Assembly (NCBI GenBank): GCA_949743955.1
Contig: CATJVQ010000035.1
Coordinates: 1 to 64,000, forward strand
Reading direction: 5' to 3'
DNA length: 64,000 bases
Origin: an uncultured Oscillospiraceae bacterium
GTDB lineage: Bacteria > Bacillota > Clostridia > Oscillospirales > Ruminococcaceae
The notes under the pieces: generated by a model
Told to the model about the DNA's origin: nothing
Database searches by the model: none
What the model saw: only the letters and a program-made list of their open reading frames with translations
In this document: positions 52,992-61,907 of the stretch, piece by piece
Numbering within the stretch: the stretch's first letter is position 1
How the letters are laid out: every line of letters begins with the position of its first letter
Position numbers and translations under genes: made by a program

Positions 52992-53963
52992 TTACTTTTT
53001 GCTCTGGTACTTTTCGTAGGCGGCGCGAAGCTCCTCGGCTGTCGACTCCGGGCAGGTGGGGTTGCAGTGCGCCCAGCAGCCCGTCTCGCTCGAGGCATTG
53101 AATTTCTGCTTGTCCGCGCTGCGCATGGGCGGGAAAAATTCGATGTGGAAATGATAGAAATTACTCGTATCGCCGCTGTTAACCGGCGCGTTGTGCATGC
53201 ACATCATATACGGGAAGCGGTAGTCGAAGAGATTGTCGAACATGCCGACCGTGTCGCGGATGGTGATGCCCAGCGCCGCGCGCTCCTCCTCTGTGAGGTC
53301 CGTGATATACTGCACATGGCGGTTCGGGAAGATGTACACGCCATACGGGTACTCGGTAAAGAACGGCAGAAAGACGGTGAAATGCTCGTTCTTAAAGATG
53401 ATGCGCTTCCCGAAGGCCAGCTCCTGGCGGAGCATCTCATCAAAGAGGCAGACACTGTGCTCCTTATAATAGGCGTTCGCGCTCTGGAGCTCCAATTCGA
53501 TCTTCTTCGGGATGACCGAATAGCCGTAGATCTGCCCGTGGGGATGCGGCATCGTGACACCGACAACGTCGCCGCGGTTCTCGAAGATGAAGACATACTT
53601 GATTTTCGGGTCGGCGCGCAGCGCATCGAAGCGCTCACACCAGAGGCTGACGAGCTTGTTCATGTGCTCGTCGGACAGTTCGGGCAGCGTGGTGGTGTGG
53701 CCGGGCGAATAGAGGACAACTTCACACTTGCCGTATGCCTCGCGCACACGGAAAAAGTCGTTGGCCACATCGTCCGGGACAGGCGGATTCTGCGAGAGAG
53801 CGGGGAAGTCGTTATCGTATTTGAGCACGTCGTAGTCGTCGGGCACCTTACCGGATCCCGGGCAGAAGGGGCACCAGTTCTTCGGCATCTGCGGGCGGGC
53901 CTGCCGGTGCGAAGCAATCATAACCCAGTCGTTAATCAGGGGATGCCATCTCAGTTCAGCCAT
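52992..53963 (-). CDS. galT: Galactose-1-phosphate uridylyltransferase
   Basis: It exchanges UMP between UDP-glucose and galactose 1-phosphate (Leloir pathway). 323 residues: N-terminal HPLINDWVMIASHRQARP, zinc-binding CPFCPGSG, the catalytic HPHGQIYGY, and C-terminal NFYHFHIEFFPP. It lies 32 bases downstream of galK, in one operon; galE is not in the window. Confidence 0.96.
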   Translation of the reverse strand: MAELRWHPLINDWVMIASHRQARPQMPKNWCPFCPGSGKVPDDYDVLKYDNDFPALSQNPPVPDDVANDFFRVREAYGKCEVVLYSPGHTTTLPELSDEHMNKLVSLWCERFDALRADPKIKYVFIFENRGDVVGVTMPHPHGQIYGYSVIPKKIELELQSANAYYKEHSVCLFDEMLRQELAFGKRIIFKNEHFTVFLPFFTEYPYGVYIFPNRHVQYITDLTEEERAALGITIRDTVGMFDNLFDYRFPYMMCMHNAPVNSGDTSNFYHFHIEFFPPMRSADKQKFNASSETGCWAHCNPTCPESTAEELRAAYEKYQSKK

Positions 53964-53995
53964 TGTCAGTTCCTCCTCAGAATATTACTGCGTTC

Positions 53996-55288
53996 CTATG
54001 CGTTTGCCAGTTCCGCGGTGATTTCACATCCGCCGACAGGGCGGATGGAGAGCACATGGCAGCTTCCCTTTCCGAACACGCTCTCAATTCCGGCGCGGTA
54101 CGCTTCGAGCTTATTGTCCGGGACAAAGGCCTGAATCGTGCCGGCAAAACCGCCGCCGTGCACACGCCACGCGCCGCATCCCGCGAGCATGCGCTCGCTC
54201 AGCGAAAGCGCCACGCTCAGTCCCTGATGCTCCGGATCCGACGAAGCGAACACATTCTGCAAATACATCGCCGACGAACGGCCCGACTCGATGATGAGCT
54301 CCTTAAAGCGTTCGAAATCGCCGCCCCGGAGCGCCGCCACCTGCATCGGTACGCGGGCGTTATCGGAGAAGAAGTGAATGGCGCGCACCAGCGCACGGTC
54401 CGAAACCTTCGGGTGGATTTCACCCAAGCGCGCATAGAATTCGTCCTCATCCACCTCGCGCAGGACCTCCTTGCCGAAGCACGCGGCCACGGCGCGCATC
54501 TCGGTGGGAATAGCGCCATATTCGGGCGTGAGGTCGGCGTGGTCGCCCTTTGTGTCCACAATGCACAGGTTGTAGCCGCTGTGGGAAAAGTCGAATTCCA
54601 CCTTCTCCACCACGGGCTTCGCCGTATCTTTAAAATCAATGGTGACGAAGCTGCCCACGGAGGACGCCATCTGATCCATCAGTCCGCTCGGCTTGCCGAA
54701 GTAGACGTTCTCCGCATACTGGGAGATCTGCGCGATTTCGACCGGGCTGACCGCCCCGCCGTTATAAAGCCCGGAAAGGAGGTTGCCGATAAGCACCTCA
54801 AACGCCGCCGACGAAGAGAGCCCGGATCCGCTCAGAACGTCGGACGTGGTGTACGCGTCGAGCCCGCCGATCTTATACCCGAGCTGCACGAAGCGCGACG
54901 CCATGCCGCGCACGAGGGAGCAGGCGTGATTGCGCTCCTCCTCCTTCTCTTCAAGATCGTCCACCGCTACGATATCCCGCGGGTACCCCTTGGACTGGAT
55001 GCTGATAACGCCCGAGTCGGAGAGCGCCGCCACCGCGATGACATCCAGATTGACCCCCGCCGCGAGCACACGCCCGCGCTGGTGATCCGTGTGGTTGCCC
55101 CCGACCTCGGTGCGCCCCGGAGCGGAAAAGAGGCGGACATCCCTCTCCTCCCCGAACAGGGAGGCGAACTGATCCACCGCTTCGGCGTAGCGCTCCTGCT
55201 GAAGGGCGGCCCGGTCCCCGTAAAGCCAGGCAAAGGTTTCTTTGAAAGCGCCGGAAAGAATCTGCTGTTTGAGTTCCATGGGTTTCAT
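53996..55288 (-). CDS. galK: Galactokinase
   Basis: It phosphorylates galactose at C1 with ATP. 430 residues, slightly longer than average because of an N-terminal extension of about 50 residues before FSAPGRTEVGGNHTDHQRGRVLA (substrate signature). It also shows LSGSGLSSSAAFEVLIG (ATP loop) and the C-terminal WRVHGGGFAGTIQAFV motif of GHMP kinases. First gene of the galK-galT operon; the 264-base gap upstream is shared with the divergent capA-like gene. Confidence 0.95.
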   Translation of the reverse strand: MKPMELKQQILSGAFKETFAWLYGDRAALQQERYAEAVDQFASLFGEERDVRLFSAPGRTEVGGNHTDHQRGRVLAAGVNLDVIAVAALSDSGVISIQSKGYPRDIVAVDDLEEKEEERNHACSLVRGMASRFVQLGYKIGGLDAYTTSDVLSGSGLSSSAAFEVLIGNLLSGLYNGGAVSPVEIAQISQYAENVYFGKPSGLMDQMASSVGSFVTIDFKDTAKPVVEKVEFDFSHSGYNLCIVDTKGDHADLTPEYGAIPTEMRAVAACFGKEVLREVDEDEFYARLGEIHPKVSDRALVRAIHFFSDNARVPMQVAALRGGDFERFKELIIESGRSSAMYLQNVFASSDPEHQGLSVALSLSERMLAGCGAWRVHGGGFAGTIQAFVPDNKLEAYRAGIESVFGKGSCHVLSIRPVGGCEITAELANA

Positions 55289-55389
55289 CGGAAAATTCCT
55301 CCGTTTCGTCTAAAAAAATCCTACCTCTATCCTACCGCGAATGCGCGCCGATTGCAACCTTTATTTTGTGATCGTTTCATGGACTATTG

Positions 55390-55418
55390 TTGCAATCCCG
55401 GGAAAAAATGAGTATAAT
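55390..55418 (+). promoter_or_regulatory. Promoter of the CapA-like gene
   Basis: TTGCAA (55390-55395), 17 bases, TATAAT (55413-55418). The leader to the start codon is about 130 bases. Confidence 0.75.
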
Positions 55419-55552
55419 GACAGGGAACGCCGCCGGAAAGGGATCGAAGGCGAAAAAGCGAGGATGCCGGAACGTGCCGGGAGCCGGCTTTCCCGGCGCT
55501 TCCTTGGATGTGCGGAACACGGCGTGACACTGCAAGCAAGGAGGTTTCCGTA

Positions 55553-56782
55553 TTGAAATTCAATAAAACCCATGCTATCTTCGCGCTCTCCTGCGCGATT
55601 CTGTGCCTGCTGCCCGCCTGCGTGCTCTCCGCGCAGAGCCTCAGCCGGCCGGAAAAGGATGCTGTCCCGGCGGCGGCATCCTCCTCCTCGCAGGCTGAGC
55701 CGCTGAAGCGGAAGAAAACGCCTGCCTCCTCCAAGGTGAAGGAGCCCGAGCCCATCCGCCTGACACTGCTCGCGGCCGGGGACAACCTTATCCACGATGT
55801 CATCTATCAGCAGGCGTTTTCCCGCACGGGCGGAGAGGGCTACAGCTTCTCCCCACTCTATGAGCGCTTACAGGGCGATATCGCCGCGGCGGACATCGCC
55901 TTCATCAATCAGGAGACGATTATGGACGATACCCGCCCGCCCTCCGGTTATCCGGCATTCAACACGCCGAGCGTGATGGCATCGCAGCTCGCCGGCGCCG
56001 GGTTCGATATTGTCAACCTCGCCAACAACCACATGCTGGATCTGGGGATAACCGGGCTCGAAGCGTCGATGGACGTCATCGACGGCACGCAGGGGCTCAC
56101 GCGTATCGGCGCGTGGCGCGAGGGGGAGGATAAGACACAGATAGCCCTCGCCAAAGTGAAGGGTGTCACCTTCGCGTTCGTGGGATTCGCAGAGTATACA
56201 AATGTGGGCGGATCGTCGATGTACCGGGACCAGATCGTGTATACCGACGATTGGCCCATCATCGAAGCGCAGCTCGCCGCAGCGCGGGAGCGGGCGGATG
56301 TTGTGGTCGTTTCCGTCCACTTCGGGACAGAGAACGTCACTGTTCCGAACCAGGCGCAGGAGGCGTTTGCGCGGCGCATGAACGAGCTGGGGGCCGACAT
56401 CGTGCTCGGGCATCATCCGCATATGGTGCAGCCGGTGGAGGTTCTCGAGGATGAGGGCGGACACCGCACGCTCGTCTTCTATTCGCTGGGGAATTTCGTC
56501 TCGGCCCAGTCGCGTCCGGACAACCTTGTCGGGCTGATGCCCATCATCCCCATCGAGAAAGCGCCGGACGGGAAGATTTCCGTCGGGGATCCGCTGTGCC
56601 GAGCCGTTGTCACGCATTACGATTCCGGCATGCGGAACCTCTCGCTCTATCCGCTCGAGGAGTACTCCCCGTCCCTCGCCGACGGGCACGGCGTAAACGC
56701 CTACGGCAGCTTCTCGCTGGACGGCATCCGCACGCTGCTTAAGGACACCATCTCCAATAGTTTTATCGTGCCGGGCCGGTAA
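55553..56782 (+). CDS. CapA/PgsA-like metallophosphatase-fold membrane protein
   Basis: A 409-residue protein anchored by an N-terminal hydrophobic segment (about 8-28) with a Ser/Lys/Pro-rich linker (about 35-70). The domain (about 75-400) has the PGA_cap metal motifs: LLAAGDNLIHD, NQETIMDD, NLANNHMLDLG, VVSVHFGTENV, DIVLGHHPHMVQPVEV and YSLGNFV. CapA relatives take part in polyglutamate or capsule formation, but no capBCD genes are near, so the role is open. TTG 55553 lies 8 bases after AAGGAGG. Confidence 0.88.
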   Translation: MKFNKTHAIFALSCAILCLLPACVLSAQSLSRPEKDAVPAAASSSSQAEPLKRKKTPASSKVKEPEPIRLTLLAAGDNLIHDVIYQQAFSRTGGEGYSFSPLYERLQGDIAAADIAFINQETIMDDTRPPSGYPAFNTPSVMASQLAGAGFDIVNLANNHMLDLGITGLEASMDVIDGTQGLTRIGAWREGEDKTQIALAKVKGVTFAFVGFAEYTNVGGSSMYRDQIVYTDDWPIIEAQLAAARERADVVVVSVHFGTENVTVPNQAQEAFARRMNELGADIVLGHHPHMVQPVEVLEDEGGHRTLVFYSLGNFVSAQSRPDNLVGLMPIIPIEKAPDGKISVGDPLCRAVVTHYDSGMRNLSLYPLEEYSPSLADGHGVNAYGSFSLDGIRTLLKDTISNSFIVPGR

Positions 56783-56823
56783 AAAGAAATCCCGGAAAAT
56801 TGACTGAAAATTAACGAAATCGC

Positions 56824-56852
56824 TTGAAATGACTTCTCCCTATGGATATAAT
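56824..56852 (+). promoter_or_regulatory. pckA promoter
   Basis: TTGAAA (56824-56829), 17 bases, TATAAT (56847-56852). Starts before this point are excluded; the leader is about 95 bases. Confidence 0.8.
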
Positions 56853-56951
56853 GATAGATGTGGAAGATTTTTTCTAAAGATTTTCCGAAGAGCTTCAAGG
56901 GTCAGAGTGATTTTGGGCCGGCCGCCATGCGCCGGCGGAATGGAGGAAAAA

Positions 56952-58721
56952 ATGACCAAAAATCCCAACGTACTCGGGTGGGTCGACGAAACTATCGCCC
57001 TGTGCAAGCCGGACAAGGTGGTCTGGCTGGACGGAAGCCAGGAGCAGCTCGATGAATTGCGCCGCCAGGCCTGCGAGACCGGCGAGATGATCAAACTGAA
57101 TGAGGAAAAGCTGCCCGGCTGCTACCTGCACCGCACCGCTGTAAACGATGTGGCGCGTGTGGAGCACCGCACCTTTATCTGCACAAAGAAGAAAGAGGAC
57201 GCGGGCCCCATCAACAACTGGATGGATCCCGATGAGATGAAAGCTAAACTCACGAAGATGTACGACGGTGTCATGAAAGGCCGCACGATGTACGTCATTC
57301 CCTACTGCATGGGTCCCATTGGTTCGAAGCTCTCGAAGGTCGGCGTGGAAGTGACCGACTCCATCTATGTCGTGCTCAACATGGACATTATGACCCGCAT
57401 GGGCAAACAGGCGCTCGAGCATCTGGGCGATACCTCCAACGATTTCGTGCGCGGCCTGCACTCGAAGGCCGATGTCGATGAGGAGAACCGCTATATCGTG
57501 CAGTTCCCCGAGGATAACGCTATCTGGAGCATCAACTCCGGCTACGGCGGGAACGTCCTGCTCGGCAAGAAGTGCTTCGCGCTGCGCATTGCCTCCTATC
57601 AGGGCAAGAACGAGGGCTGGATGGCCGAGCATATGCTCATCCTCGGCATTGAGAATCCGCAGGGCGAGACCAAATACGTTGCGGCCGCGTTCCCGTCCGC
57701 GTGCGGGAAGACCAACCTCGCCATGCTCATCCCGCCCGAGGTGTATAAGAAGCAGGGATATAAGGTCTGGACCGTCGGCGACGACATCGCCTGGATGCGT
57801 ATCGGCGAGGACGGCAGGCTCTGGGCTATCAATCCCGAGGCCGGATTCTTCGGTGTCGCGCCCGGCACCAATGATAAATCCAACCCGAACGCGCTGGCAA
57901 CCACCAAGCGCGGCACCATCTTCACGAATGTCGCCCATAATCTCGACGATAACACCATCTGGTGGGAGGGGCTCGACAAGAACCCGCCGGAGAACGCTGT
58001 CGACTGGAAGGGCAATCCCTGGAACGGCAAAACGTCCGCAGAGAAGGGCGCCAACCCCAACAGCCGCTTCACCGCGCCGGCGAAGAACTGCCCGTGCATC
58101 AGCGATAAGTTCAATGACGTCAACGGCGTTCCGATTTCCGCCATCGTCTTCGGCGGGCGCCGCGCGAAGACCGCTCCGTTGGTCTATCAGTCCCGCGACT
58201 GGGCGCACGGTGTGTTCGTCGGCTCCATCATGGCCTCCGAGACGACCGCCGCCGCGACCGGCGCCGTAGGCGTTGTCCGCCGTGACCCGATGGCGATGCG
58301 CCCGTTCTGCGGCTACCACATGGGCGACTACTTCGGCCACTGGCTCGAAATGGGCGAACGCCTGGGGGATAAGGCCCCGAAGATCTTCAACGTCAACTGG
58401 TTCCGCACCGACGATGAGGGCCACTTCATCTGGCCGGGCTTCGGCGATAACATGCGTGTCCTGATGTGGATCCTCGCCCGCTGCGAGGGCAAGGCCGACG
58501 CTGTGGAGACCCCCATCGGCTACGAGCCCAAGCCCGAGGACATCAACATTGAGGGCCTCGAGGGCATCACCGCCGACACCGTGCGCGGCCTGCTCGATGT
58601 GGATAAGGATCTCTGGCGCGAGGAAGCCGCCGGGATTGAGGACTTCTATAAGCAGTTCGGCGACCGCCTCCCGAAGGAGATGGCCCATCAGCTCGAGGTG
58701 CTCAAGAAAAACCTTCAGTAA
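56952..58721 (+). CDS. pckA: Phosphoenolpyruvate carboxykinase (GTP)
   Basis: It interconverts oxaloacetate and phosphoenolpyruvate with GTP/GDP. 589 residues of the GTP-type family: YVIPYCMGPIGSKLS, GYGGNVLLGKKCFALR, the P-loop FPSACGKTNLAML, and GAVGVVRRDPMAMRPFCGYH. In fermenting anaerobes it often fixes CO2 onto PEP. ATG 56952 follows GGAGG; the longer frame covers the promoter. Confidence 0.97.
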   Translation: MTKNPNVLGWVDETIALCKPDKVVWLDGSQEQLDELRRQACETGEMIKLNEEKLPGCYLHRTAVNDVARVEHRTFICTKKKEDAGPINNWMDPDEMKAKLTKMYDGVMKGRTMYVIPYCMGPIGSKLSKVGVEVTDSIYVVLNMDIMTRMGKQALEHLGDTSNDFVRGLHSKADVDEENRYIVQFPEDNAIWSINSGYGGNVLLGKKCFALRIASYQGKNEGWMAEHMLILGIENPQGETKYVAAAFPSACGKTNLAMLIPPEVYKKQGYKVWTVGDDIAWMRIGEDGRLWAINPEAGFFGVAPGTNDKSNPNALATTKRGTIFTNVAHNLDDNTIWWEGLDKNPPENAVDWKGNPWNGKTSAEKGANPNSRFTAPAKNCPCISDKFNDVNGVPISAIVFGGRRAKTAPLVYQSRDWAHGVFVGSIMASETTAAATGAVGVVRRDPMAMRPFCGYHMGDYFGHWLEMGERLGDKAPKIFNVNWFRTDDEGHFIWPGFGDNMRVLMWILARCEGKADAVETPIGYEPKPEDINIEGLEGITADTVRGLLDVDKDLWREEAAGIEDFYKQFGDRLPKEMAHQLEVLKKNLQ

Positions 58722-58740
58722 GCGGTAATACTGTAAAACG

Positions 58741-58769
58741 AAGCGGGAGCCGGAACCGGCTCCCGCTTT
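58741..58769. terminator. Terminator between pckA and tmcAL
   Basis: AAGCGGGAGCCGG and CCGGCTCCCGCTT form a perfect stem between the two convergent genes; T runs are short. Confidence 0.75.
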
Positions 58770-59912
58770 CTATATCCTGATAAGCCCTTCCGTCCAGTCC
58801 CGCCCGCAGACGCCGCGCGGGGATTGCAGGAGCGCATACTGATCGTCCGCGGCGGCCTCGAGGCGCGCCAGACGCGCCGCGGCCCCCCCCGTCCGCGCCA
58901 GACGCGACAGCGACGCGTTCACCGGTATCCCTCCCCGTACGCCATGCAGCAGCGCGCGCCCGCACGCCGTACAGCCCAAAAGGCGCACATACGGCGGCGG
59001 AGACGCGCTCATCTCCTCCGTCACGCCCAGATACGCGCACAGCGCCAGACGCCGCAGCCGCGCGAGCGTATACCGCTTGGTCTTGGCGAGCGCGTACAGC
59101 TCCTCCAGCGTCCGTGCCCGGCGCGACGCCGCATACAGCCGCCGCTCGATGCCCTCCGCGCATTCGGGAAGGGTATCCCACCTATCGAACGCCCGCAGGC
59201 GCGAGAGAAGCGGCGCCTCCAGCGCCGCCGGCAGACAGACGGGCGCACCCGCATAGACGGACACGTCCGGTACGTATGGATCGATCCTCTCTCCCGCCGC
59301 GACGCGCTTTCGCAGGAGCGACGCGCTCGCGTACTCCCCGGCCGGAGCGGCTGCGTCGTGCGCTGTCCCGACACGGGGAAACGTCTCGGGGCGGATACCC
59401 GTCCCCCGGAGCGCCAGCAGGTATTCGACAGCTAAGACGTTATTCGGCTCCCGCAGGATACCGGCTGTCTCCGGGCCGTACGTCTCCCGCACCGCCGCCT
59501 CCCTGGCCGCCGCGAACGTGACACCCGCCTCCATCCGCCGGCGGATACCCTCCCCCACGGCCGGATCCTCTACGGCCTCCGCCGCCCGGTACAGCGGCGA
59601 AAGCTCCCCGCACTCGCTGCCGAAGACTAGCTTCTCCGCCCCCAGCGCCGCCGCCGCCGCAACGCCGCCGCGCGCAAACCGCTTCGCTCCCGCCACTGCC
59701 TGCGGCAACGGCAGCTCGGCCACCAGATCCACCCCGCCCAGAAGCGCCGCGCGCGTGCGCGTCCATTTATCGTAGAGCGCCGGCTCCCCCCGCTGGGTAA
59801 AGTTCCCGCTCATCACGACCGCGACATGCGCCTCCTCCGCTCTGACTCTGGAGAAAAGATACGCGTGACCGTTATGAAACGGGTTCAGTTCCGCAATGAC
59901 TGCCGCGAGCAC
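58770..59912 (-). CDS. tmcAL: tRNA(Met) cytidine acetate ligase
   Basis: A 380-residue nucleotidyltransferase-like protein (YlbM family) that acetylates the wobble cytidine of elongator tRNA-Met using ATP and acetate. It shows VIAELNPFHNGHAYL (HXGH), VVMSGNFTQRGEPAL, and GILREPNNVLAVEYLLAL, the family's adenylation signatures. Very GC- and Ala/Arg-rich. Start ATG 59912 lies behind AGGGGACG. Confidence 0.93.
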   Translation of the reverse strand: MLAAVIAELNPFHNGHAYLFSRVRAEEAHVAVVMSGNFTQRGEPALYDKWTRTRAALLGGVDLVAELPLPQAVAGAKRFARGGVAAAAALGAEKLVFGSECGELSPLYRAAEAVEDPAVGEGIRRRMEAGVTFAAAREAAVRETYGPETAGILREPNNVLAVEYLLALRGTGIRPETFPRVGTAHDAAAPAGEYASASLLRKRVAAGERIDPYVPDVSVYAGAPVCLPAALEAPLLSRLRAFDRWDTLPECAEGIERRLYAASRRARTLEELYALAKTKRYTLARLRRLALCAYLGVTEEMSASPPPYVRLLGCTACGRALLHGVRGGIPVNASLSRLARTGGAAARLARLEAAADDQYALLQSPRGVCGRDWTEGLIRI

Positions 59913-59952
59913 AGCGTCCCCTCCTTTTTTCTTGCAGGATTTCCCGAAACGG

Positions 59953-59981
59953 TTGAAATTTCTGTCCCTTTGTAATAATAT
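59953..59981 (+). promoter_or_regulatory. ackA promoter
   Basis: TTGAAA (59953-59958), 17 bases, TAATAT (59976-59981), 44 bases upstream of ackA. Confidence 0.6.
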
Positions 59982-60025
59982 AGAAGTTATAGACTGAATG
60001 TCAAGAAAATGGAGGGAATTATAGG

Positions 60026-61222
60026 ATGAAAGTTCTGGTCATCAACGCGGGAAGCTCCTCGCTCAAGTACCAGCTCATCGACATGGACAATGAAAATGTG
60101 CTCGCTAAGGGCAACTGCGAGCGCATCGGCGTGGACGGACTCATCACCCATAAGACAGGATCCGGCGTCAAGATGCAGTATGAGACCCCGTTCCCCACGC
60201 ATAAGGAAGCGTTTATGGAGGTTGTCCACGTCCTTACCGAGGGCGAGGGAAAGGTGATTGACGATGTGAAGGAGATTTCCGCTGTCGGGCACCGTGTGCT
60301 CCACGGCAGCGAAAAGTATAAGGTCTCCACTGTCATTACCGACGAGGTCATCGACGATATCGATTCCTTCCGCGACCTCGGCCCGCTCCACAATCCGCCC
60401 CAGGCCGCCGCAATGCGCGCCTGCCGCAGCGTCTTTGGGCCCGAGACTCCCATGGTCGCCGTCTTCGATACCTCGTTCCATCAGACCATGCCGGAAAAGG
60501 CGTACATGTACGGTACCCCCTATGAGTACTACGAAAAGTATCATATCCGTAAATACGGTTTCCACGGTACCAGCCACCGCTTTGTCAGCCAGCACTACAT
60601 TGAGATGCGCGGCATCGACCCGAAGGGGAGCAAAATTGTCGTCTGCCATCTGGGGAACGGATCGTCTATCACCGCCGTGCGCGACGGCGCGTGCATCGAT
60701 ACGTCGATGGGCTTCACCCCGCTCGACGGTATCATCATGGGCACCCGCTCCGGCGCGGTCGATCCGTCGGTCGTGACATTCCTCATGAACAAGGAGGGGC
60801 TTACCCCCGATCAGATGAGCGACATCATGAACAAGAAGTCCGGCTTCCTAGGCATCTCCGGCCTCTCAAGCGATGCGCGCGACCTTGTCAGCGCCTCCCA
60901 TGAGGGCCACGCCCGCGCCAAGCTCGCCTGCGACATCGTGCGCTACCAGATCAAGAAGTATATCGGTTCCTACGCCGCGGCCATGGGCGGCATCACGGCA
61001 CTCCTCTTCACCGGCGGCATCGGGGAAAATTCCGACGAGCTGCGTACTGAGGTCTGCGAGGGGCTCGAGTTCATAGGCATCCGGCTCGATGAGAATGAGA
61101 ATCGCCACAAGACCGGCGAGGATCACAAGATCTCCGCTGCGGACGCGTCCTGCGAGGTCTGGGTCATCCCCACCAATGAGGAGCTCGCCATAGCGAAAGA
61201 TACCGTCGCCCTCATCGGCTGA
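60026..61222 (+). CDS. ackA: Acetate kinase
   Basis: It makes ATP and acetate from acetyl phosphate, the last step of acetate fermentation. 398 residues: VLVINAGSSSLKYQLID, VGHRVLHGSEKY, FDTSFHQTMPEKAYMY, KYGFHGTSHRFVS, CHLGNGSSITAVRDG, FTGGIGENSDELR. ATG follows ATGGAGGG. No phosphotransacetylase gene adjoins it. Confidence 0.98.
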   Translation: MKVLVINAGSSSLKYQLIDMDNENVLAKGNCERIGVDGLITHKTGSGVKMQYETPFPTHKEAFMEVVHVLTEGEGKVIDDVKEISAVGHRVLHGSEKYKVSTVITDEVIDDIDSFRDLGPLHNPPQAAAMRACRSVFGPETPMVAVFDTSFHQTMPEKAYMYGTPYEYYEKYHIRKYGFHGTSHRFVSQHYIEMRGIDPKGSKIVVCHLGNGSSITAVRDGACIDTSMGFTPLDGIIMGTRSGAVDPSVVTFLMNKEGLTPDQMSDIMNKKSGFLGISGLSSDARDLVSASHEGHARAKLACDIVRYQIKKYIGSYAAAMGGITALLFTGGIGENSDELRTEVCEGLEFIGIRLDENENRHKTGEDHKISAADASCEVWVIPTNEELAIAKDTVALIG

Positions 61223-61245
61223 CAGTTCTGTCCGGGCACCGAAAC

Positions 61246-61286
61246 AAAGAGCGGCGCATGGGGATTTTGCTCATGCACCGCTCTTT
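61246..61286 (+). terminator. Hairpin between ackA and the TfoX-like gene
   Basis: AAAGAGCGG..GCATG pairs with CATGC..CCGCTCTTT. It may end ackA transcription or separate expression of the two genes. Confidence 0.55.
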
Positions 61287-61303
61287 CCATAGGGAGGATT
61301 ATC

Positions 61304-61567
61304 ATGGCCGCACTTGCATCTCTGGGGCTCGGCAGAACCATGGAAAAGAAACTGCGCTCGGTCGGCATCTGTTCGGCGGAGGAGCTGCGGGAGGCCGGCA
61401 GCCGGGAAGCTGTCCGCCGCCTCAAGGCGCAGTATCCGTCCACCTGTGTCGTCATCCTCTACCATTTGGAGGCCGTTCTCCAGGGCACTGAAATCAAACG
61501 GCTCGACAGTGCCTGTAAGTCCGAGCTGAGCGCCTGGTTCAGGCGGCTTTCTGACCAGACCGCATAA
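61304..61567 (+). CDS. TfoX C-terminal domain protein
   Basis: An 87-residue helical protein: LASLGLGRTMEKKLRSVGICSAEELREAGSREAVRRLKAQYP. This is the TfoX_C helix-hairpin-helix-like domain found as a stand-alone protein in many Firmicutes, whereas in Proteobacteria it is part of the competence regulator Sxy/TfoX. Its role here is unknown. GGAGG lies 7 bases before the ATG. Confidence 0.85.
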   Translation: MAALASLGLGRTMEKKLRSVGICSAEELREAGSREAVRRLKAQYPSTCVVILYHLEAVLQGTEIKRLDSACKSELSAWFRRLSDQTA

Positions 61568-61587
61568 ATATCCATATTGAGAAAAGG

Positions 61588-61650
61588 AAAACAGACCCGC
61601 CGCCATGGGATGGGTCTGCTTTCATATAGGGGGAGAAAATAGGGGGGTAA
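61588..61650. repeat. Terminator-like repeat, copy 1
   Basis: GGAAAACAGACCC..GGGTCTGCTTTCATA followed by GGGGGAGAAAATAGGGGGG. The same hairpin plus G/A-rich tail recurs at 61838-61905. Confidence 0.6.
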
Positions 61651-61837
61651 AGATACGGCCTTTTCCTAAGCGGACAAGCCGTGGATCGGGCACCTTACTG
61701 ATGATATCACACGACCTGTGGCTTTTCAATATTCTTAAAAAAATTGTAAATAATTTTGATATCTTTATAGTCAATTATTTTCCATTCTTTATTTTTAGCA
61801 GAAATCCTGCCCCTGATACATCTCTTTTAATAAAGGG
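61651..61837. other. Gene-free AT-rich stretch between the two hairpin repeats
   Basis: No open frame or RNA gene is supported. From about 61735 the bases are strongly AT-rich with T runs, unlike the flanking coding sequence. Confidence 0.4.
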
Positions 61838-61905
61838 AAAACAGGTTCGCCCCTCTGCGGGACGGACCTGTTTTCATATGGGGGGAGATAAAATAGGGGG
61901 GCAGG
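61838..61905 (-). terminator. adhE terminator / hairpin repeat, copy 2
   Basis: GGGAAAACAGGT..ACCTGTTTTCATA followed by GGGGGGAGATAAAATAGGGGGG. On the minus strand the hairpin is followed by TTTTCCCTTT and lies directly after the adhE stop. Confidence 0.7.
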
Positions 61906-61907
61906 AG

